From: Siphonodentalium dalli
Taxonomy: Eukaryota; Mollusca; Scaphopoda; Gadilida; Siphonodentaliidae
DNA: 64,000 nt
Direction: 5' to 3'
NCBI GenBank assembly: GCA_032622095.1
Contig: CP136066.1
Location: 198,450,816 to 198,514,815 of the forward strand
Shown here: positions 36,345 to 48,413 of the stretch, in pieces
Position numbering within the stretch: position 1 is the first letter of the stretch
How the letters are laid out: every line of letters starts with the position of its first letter
The notes under the pieces: model-generated
The model's database searches: none
Seen by the model: the letters and a program-made list of their open reading frames with translations, nothing else
Told to the model about the DNA's origin: nothing
Made by a program: the position numbers and the translations under genes

Positions 36345-36612
36345 GTGAACGTGCAGACGACCACGATTCAATCGTAAGTGGGAAGTTTTTCGTCGCGGTT
36401 GGTAAACGATAGTTGGACTGCGCATGCTCGCGACAAGACCGTGATTATAAAATGAATATCAAGCAATGTTTGATTTCAGATGTGAAATCGTGGTGTATAT
36501 CCTTGGTTACCACAGTCGTGTGTACGAAAAAATCGTAGATGGAAAGATCGTAGTCAATCACGTGGTTAGCTATGGCTTGCGATATCCTCATATACTCAGA
36601 ACGTATGGATTG
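36345..36612. repeat. Dispersed repeat related to the 38106-39033 minisatellite
   Basis: 36355-36430 (GACGACCACGATTCAATCGT, then AAGTGGGAA and GATAGTTGGACTGCGCATGC) matches 46338-46420. Its first 30 bases match, inverted, the unit of the minisatellite at 38106-39033. Confidence 0.65.
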
Positions 36613-37110
36613 TTTAAATGTCCACTTAATTTTGGAGTCACCGATTATTATTTTGTTATAGTGCCTTGATATACGGTTTTAATAACAGTATATGCCATAA
36701 AATATGATTAAAATACTATAATTCATCACCATTTGAATCGTATGTGTCTCAGAAGATGCCCATATAGAGAAATAGAAAACAGCTGAAATCATAGGACGAT
36801 TTCTCCCGTTATGTTCCCAGAATGCAACAGAATTCAAATTTAAAATGTATTTTCAATGGAAGGGGAATAACTCTATCTTTAAGATATAGAGTTATTACCT
36901 CTCCATTGAAAATAATACACTTTGCACTACAAAGCAGATGAAACTTAAAGCACAAAAACACGTTGGTAACTCAACAAACATGTTCACAGTTGATTACACC
37001 GGATACGTTGATAATACAATGTCTTGGAGCTTCCTCTTTCAAATGGTATACAATATGGCATATATTTTATATATGTGATCTGGGGGTTCGAAAATTAAGT
37101 GGACCTTTAA
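36613..37110 (+). mobile_element. MITE family D, copy D4 (full length)
   Basis: The ends TTAAATGTCCACTTAATTTT and AAAATTAAGTGGACCTTTAA are inverted repeats. The centre holds a local hairpin (TTCAATGGAAGGGGAATAAC against GTTATTACCTCTCCATTGAA) that is absent as a fold in the other copies. Confidence 0.78.
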
Positions 37111-38105
37111 AATGATTATGTCTTAAAGACTTACTTAACAAACACCCTTTCTGTAAAAGACAGGATTAATTTTACAAAACCTCGTATTATCATGAACTCG
37201 CTGTGGCACGCACGGCGTTCGTTGCAGAAATATTAATATTTGTTCAAATCGCCATCAACAGAAGGAATATTTAAAAATATATAGTTTTGTTCATATGCCA
37301 AACATCATCAGCGCGTAAATAGTATACACCAAGGTGTACGTAAACAAGAGCCTGCTCGTGTTACAGAAATTTTGCTTCTGTTTACATAACACAGCGCAAT
37401 TCTATTGGTTAATCACCCACAAATTATATAAACGCTCTTTATTATTTCCATATCAGGAAACCAGTAACAAATAACGCTCTTTATGTTTAACATATCCGGA
37501 TCTAAACAAAAGCCAGGTTCTGCAACGTTTTTTTTGCTTTTGTTTACATAACAAAAGAAAAACATTTGACAATAACATACTGTTTATGCCATATTTGATT
37601 GCTATAAGAACAAAGTCTGTTTATATTTTACTATTCTTTCTGTTTATGGCGGTTTTTGACGGAGGTGAATATTTTAACAGCATACCCACCACCAACGCCG
37701 CCCTGATCTTTAAATGCAGGGCCGGTTCTAATGTCCACACTATTTCGATCTCAGAAATGAACTTTTCCAAATTGTTAGTAGTTATCACAATAATATTACA
37801 AGTTTGTCAAACGATCCGAAATTTAATTGTATAATGAATAATGATAACCCTGACATATAAGAAGAAAAATCTGCAACGTGGTCCGGTGTGTCTTCGATAA
37901 GCGTTCTGAATGAGTATTATGCATAGCATCACACACTAAAACACATGTAGTTATTCATCCCATGTTCACATGCGATTATTTATTAATTATTGATTTATTA
38001 TGCATTGTATTGTTAGCATACTGATTTTATTGGGTGTTATGCAAATAAATCGCATCATATCGAATGCGACGATGTCACAATCGTGTGAACCGACTATCCG
38101 CGATT
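37111..38105. other. No gene; repeat family N copy at 37565-37720
   Basis: 37565-37720 matches 16670-16830. Two related blocks near 37365 and 37540 read TTGCTTYTGTTTACATAACA. The rest is unassigned. Confidence 0.5.
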
Positions 38106-39033
38106 TTGTCGGCCGATTCCTCCACTTACATGACCGCACGGTTGAATCGTGGTCGTCTGACCGATTCCTCCACTTACATGACTGCACGGTTGAATCGGCC
38201 GATTCCTCCACTTACATGACCGCACGGTTGAATCGATTCCTCCACTTACATGACCGCACGGTTGAATCGTGGTCGTCTGGCCGATTCCTCAACTTACATG
38301 ACTGCACGGTTGAATCGGCCGATTCCTCCACTTACATGACTGCACGCGTTGTATCGGCCGATTCCTCCACTTACATGACTGCACGGTTGTGTCGGCCGAT
38401 TCCTCCACTTACATGACCGCACGGTTGAATCGTGGTCGTCTGGCCGATTCCTCCACTTACATGACTGCACGGTTGTGTCGGCCGATTCCTCCACTTACAT
38501 GACCGCACGGTTAAATCGATTCCTCCACTTACATGACCGCACGGTTGAATCGTGGTCGTCTGGCCGATTCCTCCACTTACATGACCGCACGGTTGAATCG
38601 ATTCCTCCACTTACATGACCGCACGGTTGAATCGTGGTCGTCTGGCCGATTCCTCCACATACATGACCGCACGGTTGAATCGATTCCTCCACTTACATGA
38701 CCGCACGGTTGAATCGATTCCTCCACTTACATGACCGCACGTTGAATCGGCCGATTCCTCCACTTACATGACCGCACGGTTGAATCGTGGTCGTCTGATC
38801 GATTCCTCCACTTACATGACCGCACGGTTGAATCGGCCGATTCATCCACTTACATGACCGCACGGTTGAATCGGCCGATTCCTCCACTTACATGACCGCA
38901 CGGTTGAATCGTGGCCGTCTGGCCGATTCCTCCACTTACATGACCGCACGGTTGAATCGATTCCTCCACTTACATGACCGCACGGTTGAATCGATTCCTT
39001 CACTTACATGACCGCACGGTTGAATCGTGGTCG
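38106..39033. repeat. Minisatellite with alternating ~35- and ~49-bp units, about 22 units
   Basis: The base unit is GATTCCTCCACTTACATGAC, then CGCACGGTTGAATCG. Many units carry an extra 13-14 bases (TGGTCGTCTGGCC). The two forms are interspersed rather than grouped. The open frames on both strands are repeat shadows. Confidence 0.93.
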
Positions 39034-39206
39034 TCTGAACGTTCACTAAGATGTGTCTGCACGGGATTCGACGTCTGAGAAACTGACACTAAAGGGCGAC
39101 TTACTCCACCACTGTTACCTACTATTGTGCAGTCCGTATCCTATACTATTTTCGACAGAAAATGTGCAACAAATTAACTAACTTTAGCCGAAATGACAAG
39201 TAATTG

Positions 39207-39287
39207 TACAGTAATGCCCTAATTAATCGACTCCATGACCACAACAGAATTATGGGTAATTTTTCAGGATTTAGTCGGAAATATGGC
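39207..39287. mobile_element. Family I MITE, one half only
   Basis: TACAGTAATGCCCTAATTAA, then AGAATTATGGGTAA and GGATTTAGTCGGAAATAT, matches the left arm of the complete palindromic element at 62373-62539. The right arm is missing. Confidence 0.7.
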
Positions 39288-39707
39288 TTGTTGCCATTCA
39301 TCGGAAAGCTCTCCCCTTACTGTATTTGTCTAAATCAAATGTCACAATATATGCTTGTTGGAAACCCTAACTAACAGAACAAACTCAACCTCTATATCGC
39401 CTGAAATTATTTTGAGCACGTCAGGAATGAACATCGCGTCGCATGAGAACCAAATGGTTCTATGTCCATTTTGGCGGGAAAATGAGTTATGGGTATCATT
39501 GGAATCGGATGAGAATTTTCTATCGAATGAACCAAACATACTTTACAAACATTCTCAAAGTTCATGCAAAGTCCCGAAGCACGCAAACATAGCCATGTAT
39601 AGGGACGCCGGAATGTTTAGTTTATGGGGTTTTGGGTCTTCCTGTTCGAATTTGCTAACATAAAATAGTCATGGTTGTAACACATTTTTGCGGGATATGC
39701 ATTTTAC
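39288..39707. other. No gene recognised
   Basis: 39430-39475 (CGTCGCATGAGAACCAAATG, then GTTCTATGTCC) recurs inverted at 43300-43345. A 102-codon frame here has no recognisable domain. Confidence 0.4.
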
Positions 39708-39868
39708 ATAAGGATTAACTGTCATGTGGACTGTTTTTATGGAGATGTAACGGTGAGGTAAGTGGACATAACTTGTGTAAAACCCGAAGGGTTTTACATA
39801 CAAGTTATGACCACTTACCTCACCGTTACATCTCCATAAAAATAGTCCACATGACAGTTAATCCTTAT
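39708..39868. repeat. Long near-perfect hairpin (palindromic MITE, family J)
   Basis: ATAAGGATTAACTGTCATGT and onward for ~75 bases is mirrored by ACATGACAGTTAATCCTTAT. The centre is itself a small palindrome (AAAACCCGAAGGGTTTT). Only a few mismatches are visible in the arms. Confidence 0.9.
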
Positions 39869-40620
39869 ATTTATATACATTTAGCGAAGAAGCCACTTTT
39901 GTAAATATATTTAAATCGAAAAGTGTATCGTGACAAGATCAGCCCAAAATACCCAATAGCACCCTTGCCAAAAGTTAATAGGAACAATTTCTCTTCATAT
40001 TGAAACCCGATGATGTATTAAGTCAATCCTGCGCGAGTCCAAATGCGCCCAAAACATTACGCCTTCGTCTTTCCAAACCTAATGACGTACCGATGGTGTT
40101 ATTAGCTTGGTGTTATTGAGGCGTTGCGCATTCACCGAGAAATAACTGCAACTAGCCACGTGGGCGCCGACCAATCAGAATGCTGGATTTAGTGATGACA
40201 ACACTTAGTGTGTAAATATACCCACATGACACATGTACGTTCATATATAACATATTAGGTTATAATCAGAAATGTTCAACCAGGCAGAAAAATGGGACCA
40301 CTTCTATTTAAGACTCATCGGATATTGAGTATGAAATATAAACTCGTCTGATATTTAGAAGTTAAACATACTTATTCAGTTCAATATTGGTCAAATAGAC
40401 GGCGAAAGATCTATTGGAGAAAGAACCTGAAAGGCGAGTTCTAGCAAAAATCGAACGAAACGAAGTTTGTTTATCTCCATTGTAATTCATTCCATCAGAA
40501 AAAAAAGATAAAAACTATAAATGTGTCATTTAATTAACCAAATGTATGAAAAGTTGGATTCAGGAAATTAGAGACAACCTATTTGTCACCCCAGTTCACA
40601 CGGAAAGGGGTCTCGGTTGT
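39869..40620. other. No feature recognised
   Basis: No gene, RNA or repeat was recognised. Confidence 0.4.
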
Positions 40621-40816
40621 CTAACGTGTAATGTTTATGACTCCAAGCCAATAGATCTCTCTGCGCTGGAGGTACGACGCGTGACTCCCGTTCTTCGCGA
40701 ATTTGGGACCAGCTTTTCCGAGGGAGCTGCTGGTCATGCACTCGCCCAAGGCAGGTGGTTTGTCTGTGAAAATATCCCAGTAATTTCTCTTCTCTACGAC
40801 CGCGATATAACCCTGA
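40621..40816 (-). CDS. Uncharacterised candidate exon
   Basis: On the minus strand an open frame of ~65 residues ends at a stop at 40621-40623. It includes GYIAVVEKRNYWDIFTDKPP, then ALGECMTSSSLGKAGPKFAK. Just upstream of it (plus 40817-40837) the minus strand reads TTTTTATTGTCGATTTCGGC, then AG, a plausible pyrimidine-rich splice acceptor. The interval is more GC-rich than its surroundings, and no copy of it exists elsewhere in the window. I do not recognise the family. Two other frames (one plus, one minus) are also open here, so coding status and strand are uncertain. If real, it would be a terminal exon with the rest of the gene to the right. Confidence 0.28.
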
Positions 40817-40860
40817 CTGCCGAAATCGACAATAAAAACACAAAATAAATAAATGTTCAC

Positions 40861-43485
40861 GTGGAATTACATGATTTGTCAACATATACACAATAAATAT
40901 AGACTTTCTACAACAGTACACACCTGCATGTTGCCTTGCATGATTGTGTAGACAGTAGACGAGATAAGTCATGTCATCCATTGGTAAGACCAAGTGCAAC
41001 CAATGGTTATACTCTTTCATGTTGCAAGAGGTTGTAGAAATCCGACTCAATTAAGAAATAACCCGTGTGTGAGTTAGGCCTTTGCGGAGTTGAAGTTTAT
41101 TGAGGTAAGCTTAACCTTGGACAGCAGACTCATGATCTGCCTCAGGTTCTAGCTACGGTTAAGACAAAAAAAGCTGCCGGCGGAGAAGGTCAAGGACATA
41201 CGAAGTATGATGCGATGGATGCCCGCAATCGACAAGGAGTTATATGATGTAATTTTTTCGCAAATAACTCTCTAAAATTGTAAAAGTACAGTAGCACAGT
41301 GATATTTGCATCTTTACTCTTTTCGAATGATTGTTCCTGTAGAAATAACTTTTATCAAATGAACATGAAGACAAGATCAATGTTATTTATAGTCGGAAAT
41401 GTACAACGATATAAAACACATATTGTTGTACATGCATATCCGACTAAAAATAAAATTTATCTTATCTCATCTGATGTTGTAATTTTGGACCCATTTATGT
41501 TATTGTTTGTTAAAGTGTACCAAGAGTGCAGACAAGATCTGAAAACTGAGTTGTTCCAAGTGATTAAAATCTATGCCGCGAGTTAACACACCTGAGAGCC
41601 ATTGTGACTTTAAGTTTAAAATATTATTATTATTATTGTGATGTGGTGTTAGTTCGGGATTGCTAAGAAAATATTATTTGCCGAATATCATGTAAATTGT
41701 TCATTGAAGTCAAGAAGTCATTGCATTTACTCTCATGTGTTGAGTTCTTTCCAAACTGGACACTTTTTCACTAGGATATTAACACAGATGTGTCTCAGAA
41801 TATAAGTTTTCAATAATATCTTCAATGGGTATATATTTTAATCATAGCCAAAATGTGCCAACGTTACAGTCCTTGTGTCCCTTTATGTCAGTTTTGCCAT
41901 GTTTTAAATGTGTAACTTTAAAACCCAGTGAGTTTGTTTTAATTTGTGTCTGTTTCTGACGCGCATAATTTGCTGAAGTTTGCTTTATAAGATTTTTCGT
42001 TGCACGGTCTCACCCGAAGGAGGCGTGAGCAGCTGCTCTCGTACCTTGACAACATATTACCAATTGAAATGGGTGTTATGTCGGCCTCGTTTTTAAAAAG
42101 GAAATTAAATAGTATTATGCCGTTTGGCCGTTACCGAGTTAAAATAAAATAATCTTGTTCCCAAGTTTATTAAATGATTGTGTGGAATTAGAGCAGTGTA
42201 CAACGAGTTAACTTTGTCAAGGTTCGAGTTGACTGCATGTAACACTTAAGTTAATTTTAACAGTGTATGAAAAACAATATTGTTTGATTTAAAAGAAAAC
42301 GTTCTGTTATAACGATCGTTATTGTCTTATTCGATTCAACAATTTCCCTGCGTGAGAAGGAATACCTTAATATAAGATATTTATTATCCACACAAGCACA
42401 CGTTCACTGTGACAGACTCGTAAAGGCATCGTGTCCCGGAGATCATGCACCATTTTGCACACACTGCCAAAAATTACTTTCTATGGAAATCAAGTGTTTT
42501 TCTGTGTCCATCATATTTAAGTTGTCTCATCCCAGTGAGGATGATAGGGTCCCACGTCGCGTGCGAGGGTTTCATATCCGACCGAGGGCGCGATTTGAGA
42601 CCATGTCAGCCCACTGTGCTGAGACAACGATGTTGTCAAATGATTGGTTTATCTAGATTTTTGTGGCGGAATCTGTACGGATTTCCGATCGTCAGTAATT
42701 TCTATCGTTTTAAAAGCTTTAAGAATTTTCGCCTGTTGTTAAGTTTTCTACTATAAAATCCTCGTTTGATAAATATCGTGCGATTAACACTGACCTGATG
42801 TGTTCAGAATATTAGACTGTGTGTATTTTGGATTCGTGAGTGTCATTAGCTTGAATTAAAATATCATTCGAATACAACGGAGAAATTCTTTTTCCCGCAT
42901 CTTCCTAGAAATCAACAATATATAATATGTGTGTAACAGACACGCTACAACATACCTTGCAACGAACCTAAATTAATCGTAAGCAAATGCAAGAACACGA
43001 ACCCGCAGTACTGACCACTTAGTCCGCACCAAAATATGCAGTTCCGGTGAGCCATAACGTTCTATCTCCGAGTGCTTTTTAGCCCGGAGACAAAGTGGCA
43101 GTTTTGGGCATAAAAGTTCTATCTCCAAACACGTTTTCACGTTTTTCACGAAAACTCTTTGGCTTTAGGTATTAATATTTCACATGGAATCACGTTGTGA
43201 TATATTGTAACCGTTTAACTCAAATACAACAACATTACAGCTATTTTAGTTTGAAGAATCGGATCATGAATCTTCAACATCGATTTCCCACAAAACGTGC
43301 CAATGGGACATAGAACCCTTTGGTTCTCATGCGACGATATTCGGTTGAAAACATTTTGTCAAAGTTGGGGTGCTGATCGATCGAGACACCCCAAGCCACA
43401 TGTCTCATCGCTACGACCCTGTAAACGCACATTGTGTTGCAATGTGTTCAATGTGCTATATATGCAATGATGTCAGGTCAGTATA
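40861..43485. other. No gene recognised
   Basis: Mostly AT-rich unique-looking sequence. It has an (ATT)n run at 41620-41638 and short open frames at 41299-41586 and 42445-42756 without recognisable domains. The GC-richer patch 42540-42630 loosely recalls a tRNA B-box but has no matching A-box. Confidence 0.45.
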
Positions 43486-43605
43486 TCTATTATATATTTT
43501 TTGGAAGATCGGTGTGTGTGTGTGTGTGTGTGAGGGTGTGAGGGTGAGTGTGGGTGTGTGTGTTTGTGTGTGGGTGTGGGTGTGCGGGTGTGGGAGTGTG
43601 TGTGG

Positions 43606-43642
<37 letters not shown>

Positions 43643-44886
43643 CGCGATGAACTCGAAAACGGCCGAGCCGATTTCGATTAAACTAGGTATGTGGGGGTAC
43701 TTTCGACCGGAGAGTGGCATAGGCATATTAATTTGTTCGTGCGATGTGACCTTGACCTTCAAAACTCATATATCGGGATCCGCAGAGCTAAATTCCAGCG
43801 TGATTGTCACCCGATGCAGGGAGGATAACTCTATATCCATACGTCGTCGACAAACGTAAGAGATTTTGTCAATTTGCAGGCAATTACGAATCGTGTATTT
43901 ATCCCAAAATTGTAACATTTACAATATATATTGTCAATTTGCAGGCTATTAAGAATCGTGTATCTATCCCAAAATATATCATTTACAATTTCTGATATAT
44001 AAATTTTGTTACAGCTGATATTCTTAGGTCTATTGTCGATAGATTTATTTTTTTTATATTCACACCACGCATAGGCTCAAGTCGTGTACAGTTACCCCGC
44101 GGGTAAAAGTTCGCTAATTTATCATCATCTTTATGGTCTGGAATCTCATCCATTTAGCTATAAATGTATATGAGGCGCGTTTATATACTTGAGTGGAAAT
44201 CAAATCGGGTAAAACTGGCGGATTTTTACGGACGAAATTTGATACATAGGATATCCGCTGGGCCGATTTCCACCATTTTTGGGGTGTTGGTGTTGGTGTT
44301 GGAAAACTGTCAGACGGATTTTGACGAAATTTGATACTTAGTGGTAATTTTTTCCAGGGAGTGTTCAATTAGAGGTCAAATCGGGTAAAACCGGATGGAT
44401 TTCGACGGGTACTTTTGTCGGGTACTTTTGTCCGGGTAGTGTTTTGGACGGGTCAAATCGTGACCCCACCTGACCTTGACCTTCAAAATGGACAATTCAA
44501 GGTCAAATCGCGCAATTCGCTGAAAAGCGGAGGGCAAACAGCCCGGACGAAGTCGGGTCCACCTGCTTTTGTCCGGGCAGTGTTTTGGACGGGTCAAATC
44601 GTGACCACACCTGACCTTGACCTTCAAAATGGACAATTCAAGGTCAAATCGCGCAATTCGCCTAACAGCAGAGTGGAAACAGCCCGGACGAAAAACCGGA
44701 TGATTTCGACGGGTACTTTTGTCGGGTACTTTTGTCGGGTACTTTTGTCCGGGCAGTGTTTTGGACGGGTCAAATTGTTACCCCACCTGACCTTGACCTT
44801 CAAAATGGACAATTCAATGTCAAATCGCGCAATTCGCCGAAAAGCAGAGGGGAAACAGCCCGGACGAAGTCGGGTCCACCTGTTAG
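43486..44886 (+). mobile_element. Larger Helitron-like element with three terminal modules
   Basis: It starts after an A with TCTATTATATATTTTTTGGA, then AGATC, clearly related to the 5' ends at 211 and 594. It ends with hairpin AGCCCGGACGAAGTCGGGT, then CCACCTGTTAG and T, where TTAG would be a mutated CTAG. Inside are a (TG)n tract, two ~75-base direct repeats (GTCAATTTGCAGGCAATTAC at 43870 and 43934), and three tandem ~170-base modules (44400-44886). Each module carries GTTTTGGACGGGTCAAAT, TGACCTTGACCTTCAAAATG and an AACAGCCCGGACGAA terminus. No Rep/helicase coding was seen. Confidence 0.6.
43511..43640. repeat. (TG)n microsatellite
   Basis: A long GT/TG tract with GGG interruptions inside the Helitron-like element. 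Open frames on both strands here are artefacts of the dinucleotide repeat. Confidence 0.95.
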
Positions 44887-44936
44887 TTATATATATATTA
44901 CCAAAGTGGTTTCTTATTGGTTTGTTTCATGCAATA

Positions 44937-45356
44937 TTAAAGATACATAATCCGAATTAACGCTCGTTTATTACTAATTATTTGGCTCAGGGGGTAAACA
45001 ATATTTGATTCGAGTCGATGAACCCACCCATCAAAGCTCAGAGTTATCAGTTATCGGAATTTTTTTTAATCTGTTATTTTTCACCACCTGGAATATTTGG
45101 CGGCCTGGCAAATATTCGACGAGCCGACGGACATACTCTCGATATCAAATTGTGTTGAACAAAATGTTGATATATACAGAGTTTTCAGCGGTTAGCATTA
45201 GTCGATTCTAATAACTAAAGTGTCTTTTGAAGAAATGTTGATGTTGTTGTTTTTTTTATTTTTGTTGTTGTTGAATAAATGTTGCTGTTGTTGTTGTTGT
45301 TGTTGTTGTTGGAATCGTATGATATGGGGACCATCGAATCGAATCGTGTACATAAA
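44937..45356 (+). mobile_element. MITE family C, copy C5
   Basis: It begins TTAAAGATACATAATCCGAA and shares GATTCGAGTCGATGAACCCA and CATCAAAGCTCAGAGTTATC. A (TTG)n microsatellite occupies 45240-45312, expanded relative to the other C copies. Confidence 0.75.
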
Positions 45357-46128
45357 AAACATGGCGAAATATACTGGTTGAGTGAAATTCTCGTGAGATC
45401 TGATGAAGATATCTCAAGTCTCGTAGTTCTGATTGATATTTAATCTCTTCCTGAGAGATAGAACCGGTCTAAATGAGAACTAGTCTATGTCAGATAAATT
45501 CTCGTCTGAGGCTGCGCGCGATGAGTTACATCCGGGTTACGTCCGGGTCTAACGTAATCCGTTGTGATTCAATCGTGAACGCGCTCGGAACGATACGATA
45601 AACCGCCCGCCACGCGCAACGATACATCAGCCGAAAGAAAACAACGAACAAATCATCGTAACGTCAACAAACGAAATGGGGTGTGTTTATTTTATCTCTT
45701 CAGTGCATTGATCTGGTAAGGACGTCTGTGAAATCAGACATCGCCCGAGGTTCGTCTGCGCAGCGCACTATATACAATGCATCGATGTTCCAGCGGGAAA
45801 CGAATATACCAGTATATAGTATAGGGCCTGCATCCGAAATTCCATTATTGAGGCTACCACTCCCTACACCTTGCAATCAGGCTTTAAAAAAGACATGGAA
45901 TCAAGTTGATGAATATAACAATAAGGAATACAAGTATATGATATTTGTTTTTAGAAAATAAATAAATATGCTGTTAATAACAATAACTGGAATTGTTTTG
46001 TTCTTACTATTTAGAAAAATTCACGGAGCGCTTTGGTTTTTTGGCGAGATCGCCATCCAACATATAGGTCCAAATTGCATGCCAAATTGGTTACCATGTG
46101 TTGTATGAGAACGAATTACGCTACTTCG
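45357..46128. other. No gene recognised
   Basis: A 92-codon frame at 45683-45961 shows no recognisable domain and sits in otherwise unassigned sequence. Confidence 0.4.
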
Positions 46129-46201
46129 TAGATCATGCCATGAATTTCTACTTTACCTATACACCCGCGTAGCTAAAGTAGAGATTCGTGGCATGATCTA
46201 T
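46129..46201. repeat. Short hairpin repeat
   Basis: TAGATCATGCCATGAATTTC, then TACTTTA, pairs with TAAAGTAGAGATTCGTGGCA, then TGATCTA. A single arm is found at 18965-18990 and its duplicate. Confidence 0.75.
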
Positions 46202-46807
46202 AGTTAATACGGTGATCTTTATAGTGAGGTTATATTAATATTTATGTATTTACTCGACTTGGACAGAGCCAGATTGTGATGAATATGAAGAAATGTGACA
46301 GAATTGTTTAATTTCGCTGCAAATGGGATCCAGTTAGTGAACGTTCAGCCGACCACGAATGAATCATACGAGGAAAGTATTCCGTCGTGTGTAGTAACCG
46401 ATAGTTGGAGTGCGCATGCTCAAAAAGTGACTGCTAAATTGGCCTCATTGCCTGGGCTGAGGGGTGTGCTTATTATGGGGGGGGGGGGTCCGGAAAATTA
46501 CATGTGCTCATCTTGCACGGCGTGTCCAATTGTTTAGTACTGCGACATTTCCAAGTGTTGGAAATTATTTTACCTGATCGACACCACAATTGTTAGAAAT
46601 ATTTTTGAAGTGATTGCTATTTATGTCAAATTTTCCAATCAGAAGTTGGGAAATATTCGACTTTAAATATAAAAATTAAATTATTTCACACTGAACCCTA
46701 CTTGTTAAACAATCAAACTGTCAGATCAATGTTAACCTATTCTGGTCGAACATTACCAATTAACTGGTGCTGTGTTAATTACAAACGTTTGCAAATGTTG
46801 ACCAACG
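46202..46807. other. No gene; dispersed repeat at 46338-46420
   Basis: 46338-46420 is a diverged partner of 36355-36430. A G run sits at 46478-46487. A short open frame here has no domain. Confidence 0.5.
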
Positions 46808-48413
46808 TTAGGCCCGTTCCAAACGACGGATTTTTGTCGACTCGAATCTAATTGTATTAAATCCGTCGGTGATGCGTCTGCGGTCAATTTTGTTTCAGAC
46901 GGACGCATCTTTGTCGCGTCGAATCTAATACATCGGACGATTTATTTAAAGGTGCACTCCATGTTACCTTCACAAAATGGTCACGCGTAGATATAGAGGC
47001 CTATATATACCGGTATGTTATACATATATATATACTAAAATACAGTATAAATTATGTATAAATATATGCGCGATTGCAGCGCGAATATATGTGCATATGT
47101 ATATGAGGATGTATATAGTACATACAGTTATATAATATAATGTAATAGGCGCTACAAATAAATGTTAGATCGTGCAACCAATTGCCATATATGTGTATAC
47201 CATGCATGTAAATACAGGTATACAATAATTATTATAAATCAGAGACTACCACCCCTACCCTTATAATAAGGAACACCGGAATATATGAATTATTATAAAT
47301 AAGTGGTTACCACCCCTATACCCCTCATAATAAGTAATGCCGGTATATATGAATTATTATAAATAAGATCAGTGGTACCACCCCTACCCCTTATAATGAG
47401 GAATGCCGGAATATATTAATTATATATTATAAATCATAGGCTACCACCTATATATCCTTTATAATAAGGAATACCGGTATCTATGAATTATTATAAATCA
47501 TAGGCTACCATCCCTACCTCTCATAATAAGTATTACCGGTTTATATGAATTATTATAAATCTGAGGCTACCACCCCTACCCCTTATAATAAGGAATACCG
47601 GTATATATAAAGTATTATAAATCATAGGCTACCACTCTGCCCCTTATAACAAGTAATACCTGAATATATGAATTATTATAAATAAGAGGTTACCACCCCT
47701 TTACCCCTCATAATAAGTAATATCGGTATATATGAATGATTATAAATCAGTAGTACCACCTCTGCCCCTTATAATAAGTAATACCGATATATATTAATTA
47801 TTATACATCAGAGACTACCACCCCTATTCCTTACAATAAGGAATATCGGTCTATATGAATTATTATAAATAATTTGCTACAACCCCTACCCCTTATACCG
47901 GTATATATGGATTATTCTAAAACATTGATACTATATCCATTATAAGATGTGAATCAGTGACATGCCATGTTCGTTGAGGAATCAAACTACCAAAATAATT
48001 ACAAGTTGCACAATGTTACCTAAGCAATGCTTATAGATATATCTTTCTTTATGACAAAGAGAGCGTGCGACAAATGACGTCATGTGGGTATTTCCTCAGA
48101 TAAGGGGAGCCCCCTCATTATTATACTATTATCATATCATTATCATATCATTTGCATTCGTTCTTCGGCAACTTTCGGCTCTTCTCGTCACATGTATTAG
48201 ATTCGAGTCGACAAAAATCCGTCGTTTGAAACCAAGACGGATTTCAGACGCATCACCGACGAAGATTCGTCTGAATTGGACGGAGATTCGTCTGTGATGC
48301 GTCTGACACGGATCTAATTGTTTCAAACGTCGCATTTTAGACGCATTTAATACAATTGTGGGTCTGGTATTAGATTCGAGTCGACAAAAATCCGTCGTTT
48401 GGAACGGGCCTAA
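46808..48413. mobile_element. 1.6-kb TIR element filled with a 64-bp satellite
   Basis: TTA-GGCCCGTTCCAAACGACGG at the left is mirrored by CCGTCGTTTGGAACGGGCC-TAA at the right. The inverted repeat runs ~42 bases, through GATTCGAGTCGAC. Further related inverted blocks (CAGACGGACGCATC, CAGACGCATCACCGACG) sit inside each end. Most of the interior is an AT-rich tract and a satellite array. No coding capacity. The GG start and T(T/A)A flank suggest PIF/Harbinger or another TA-target family; class not resolved. Confidence 0.75.
47225..47905. repeat. 64-bp satellite, about 11 units
   Basis: The unit is GAATTATTATAAATMAKWGG-like, then CTACCACCCCTACCCCTTAT and AATAAGGAATACCGGTATAT. Units vary by small indels. 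Confidence 0.92.

Noticed and set aside
38106-39033. CRISPR-like array (short repeats with variable extra bases)
   Set aside because: The extra bases are always the same 13-14-base word, not unique spacers.
40546-40848. 100-codon plus-strand frame
   Set aside because: It overlaps two minus-strand frames. The minus frame with a possible splice acceptor looked more protein-like, and no domain was recognised in the plus frame.
42540-42630. Possible tRNA or SINE (GCGAGGGTTTCATATCCGACC)
   Set aside because: The B-box resemblance is imperfect and no A-box lies upstream.
39430-43345. A 3.9-kb element bounded by the inverted ~45-base match (GCATGAGAACCAAA)
   Set aside because: Similarity does not extend beyond ~45 bases, with no target duplication or coding content, so the pair may be chance copies of one small repeat.
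43370-43859. Open frames of about 100 codons rich in Val/Cys or His/Thr
   Set aside because: They read through a TG dinucleotide tract on both strands and have no other coding support.
44415-44960. 181-codon open frame
   Set aside because: It follows the three tandem terminal modules of the Helitron-like element, and the opposite strand is equally open.
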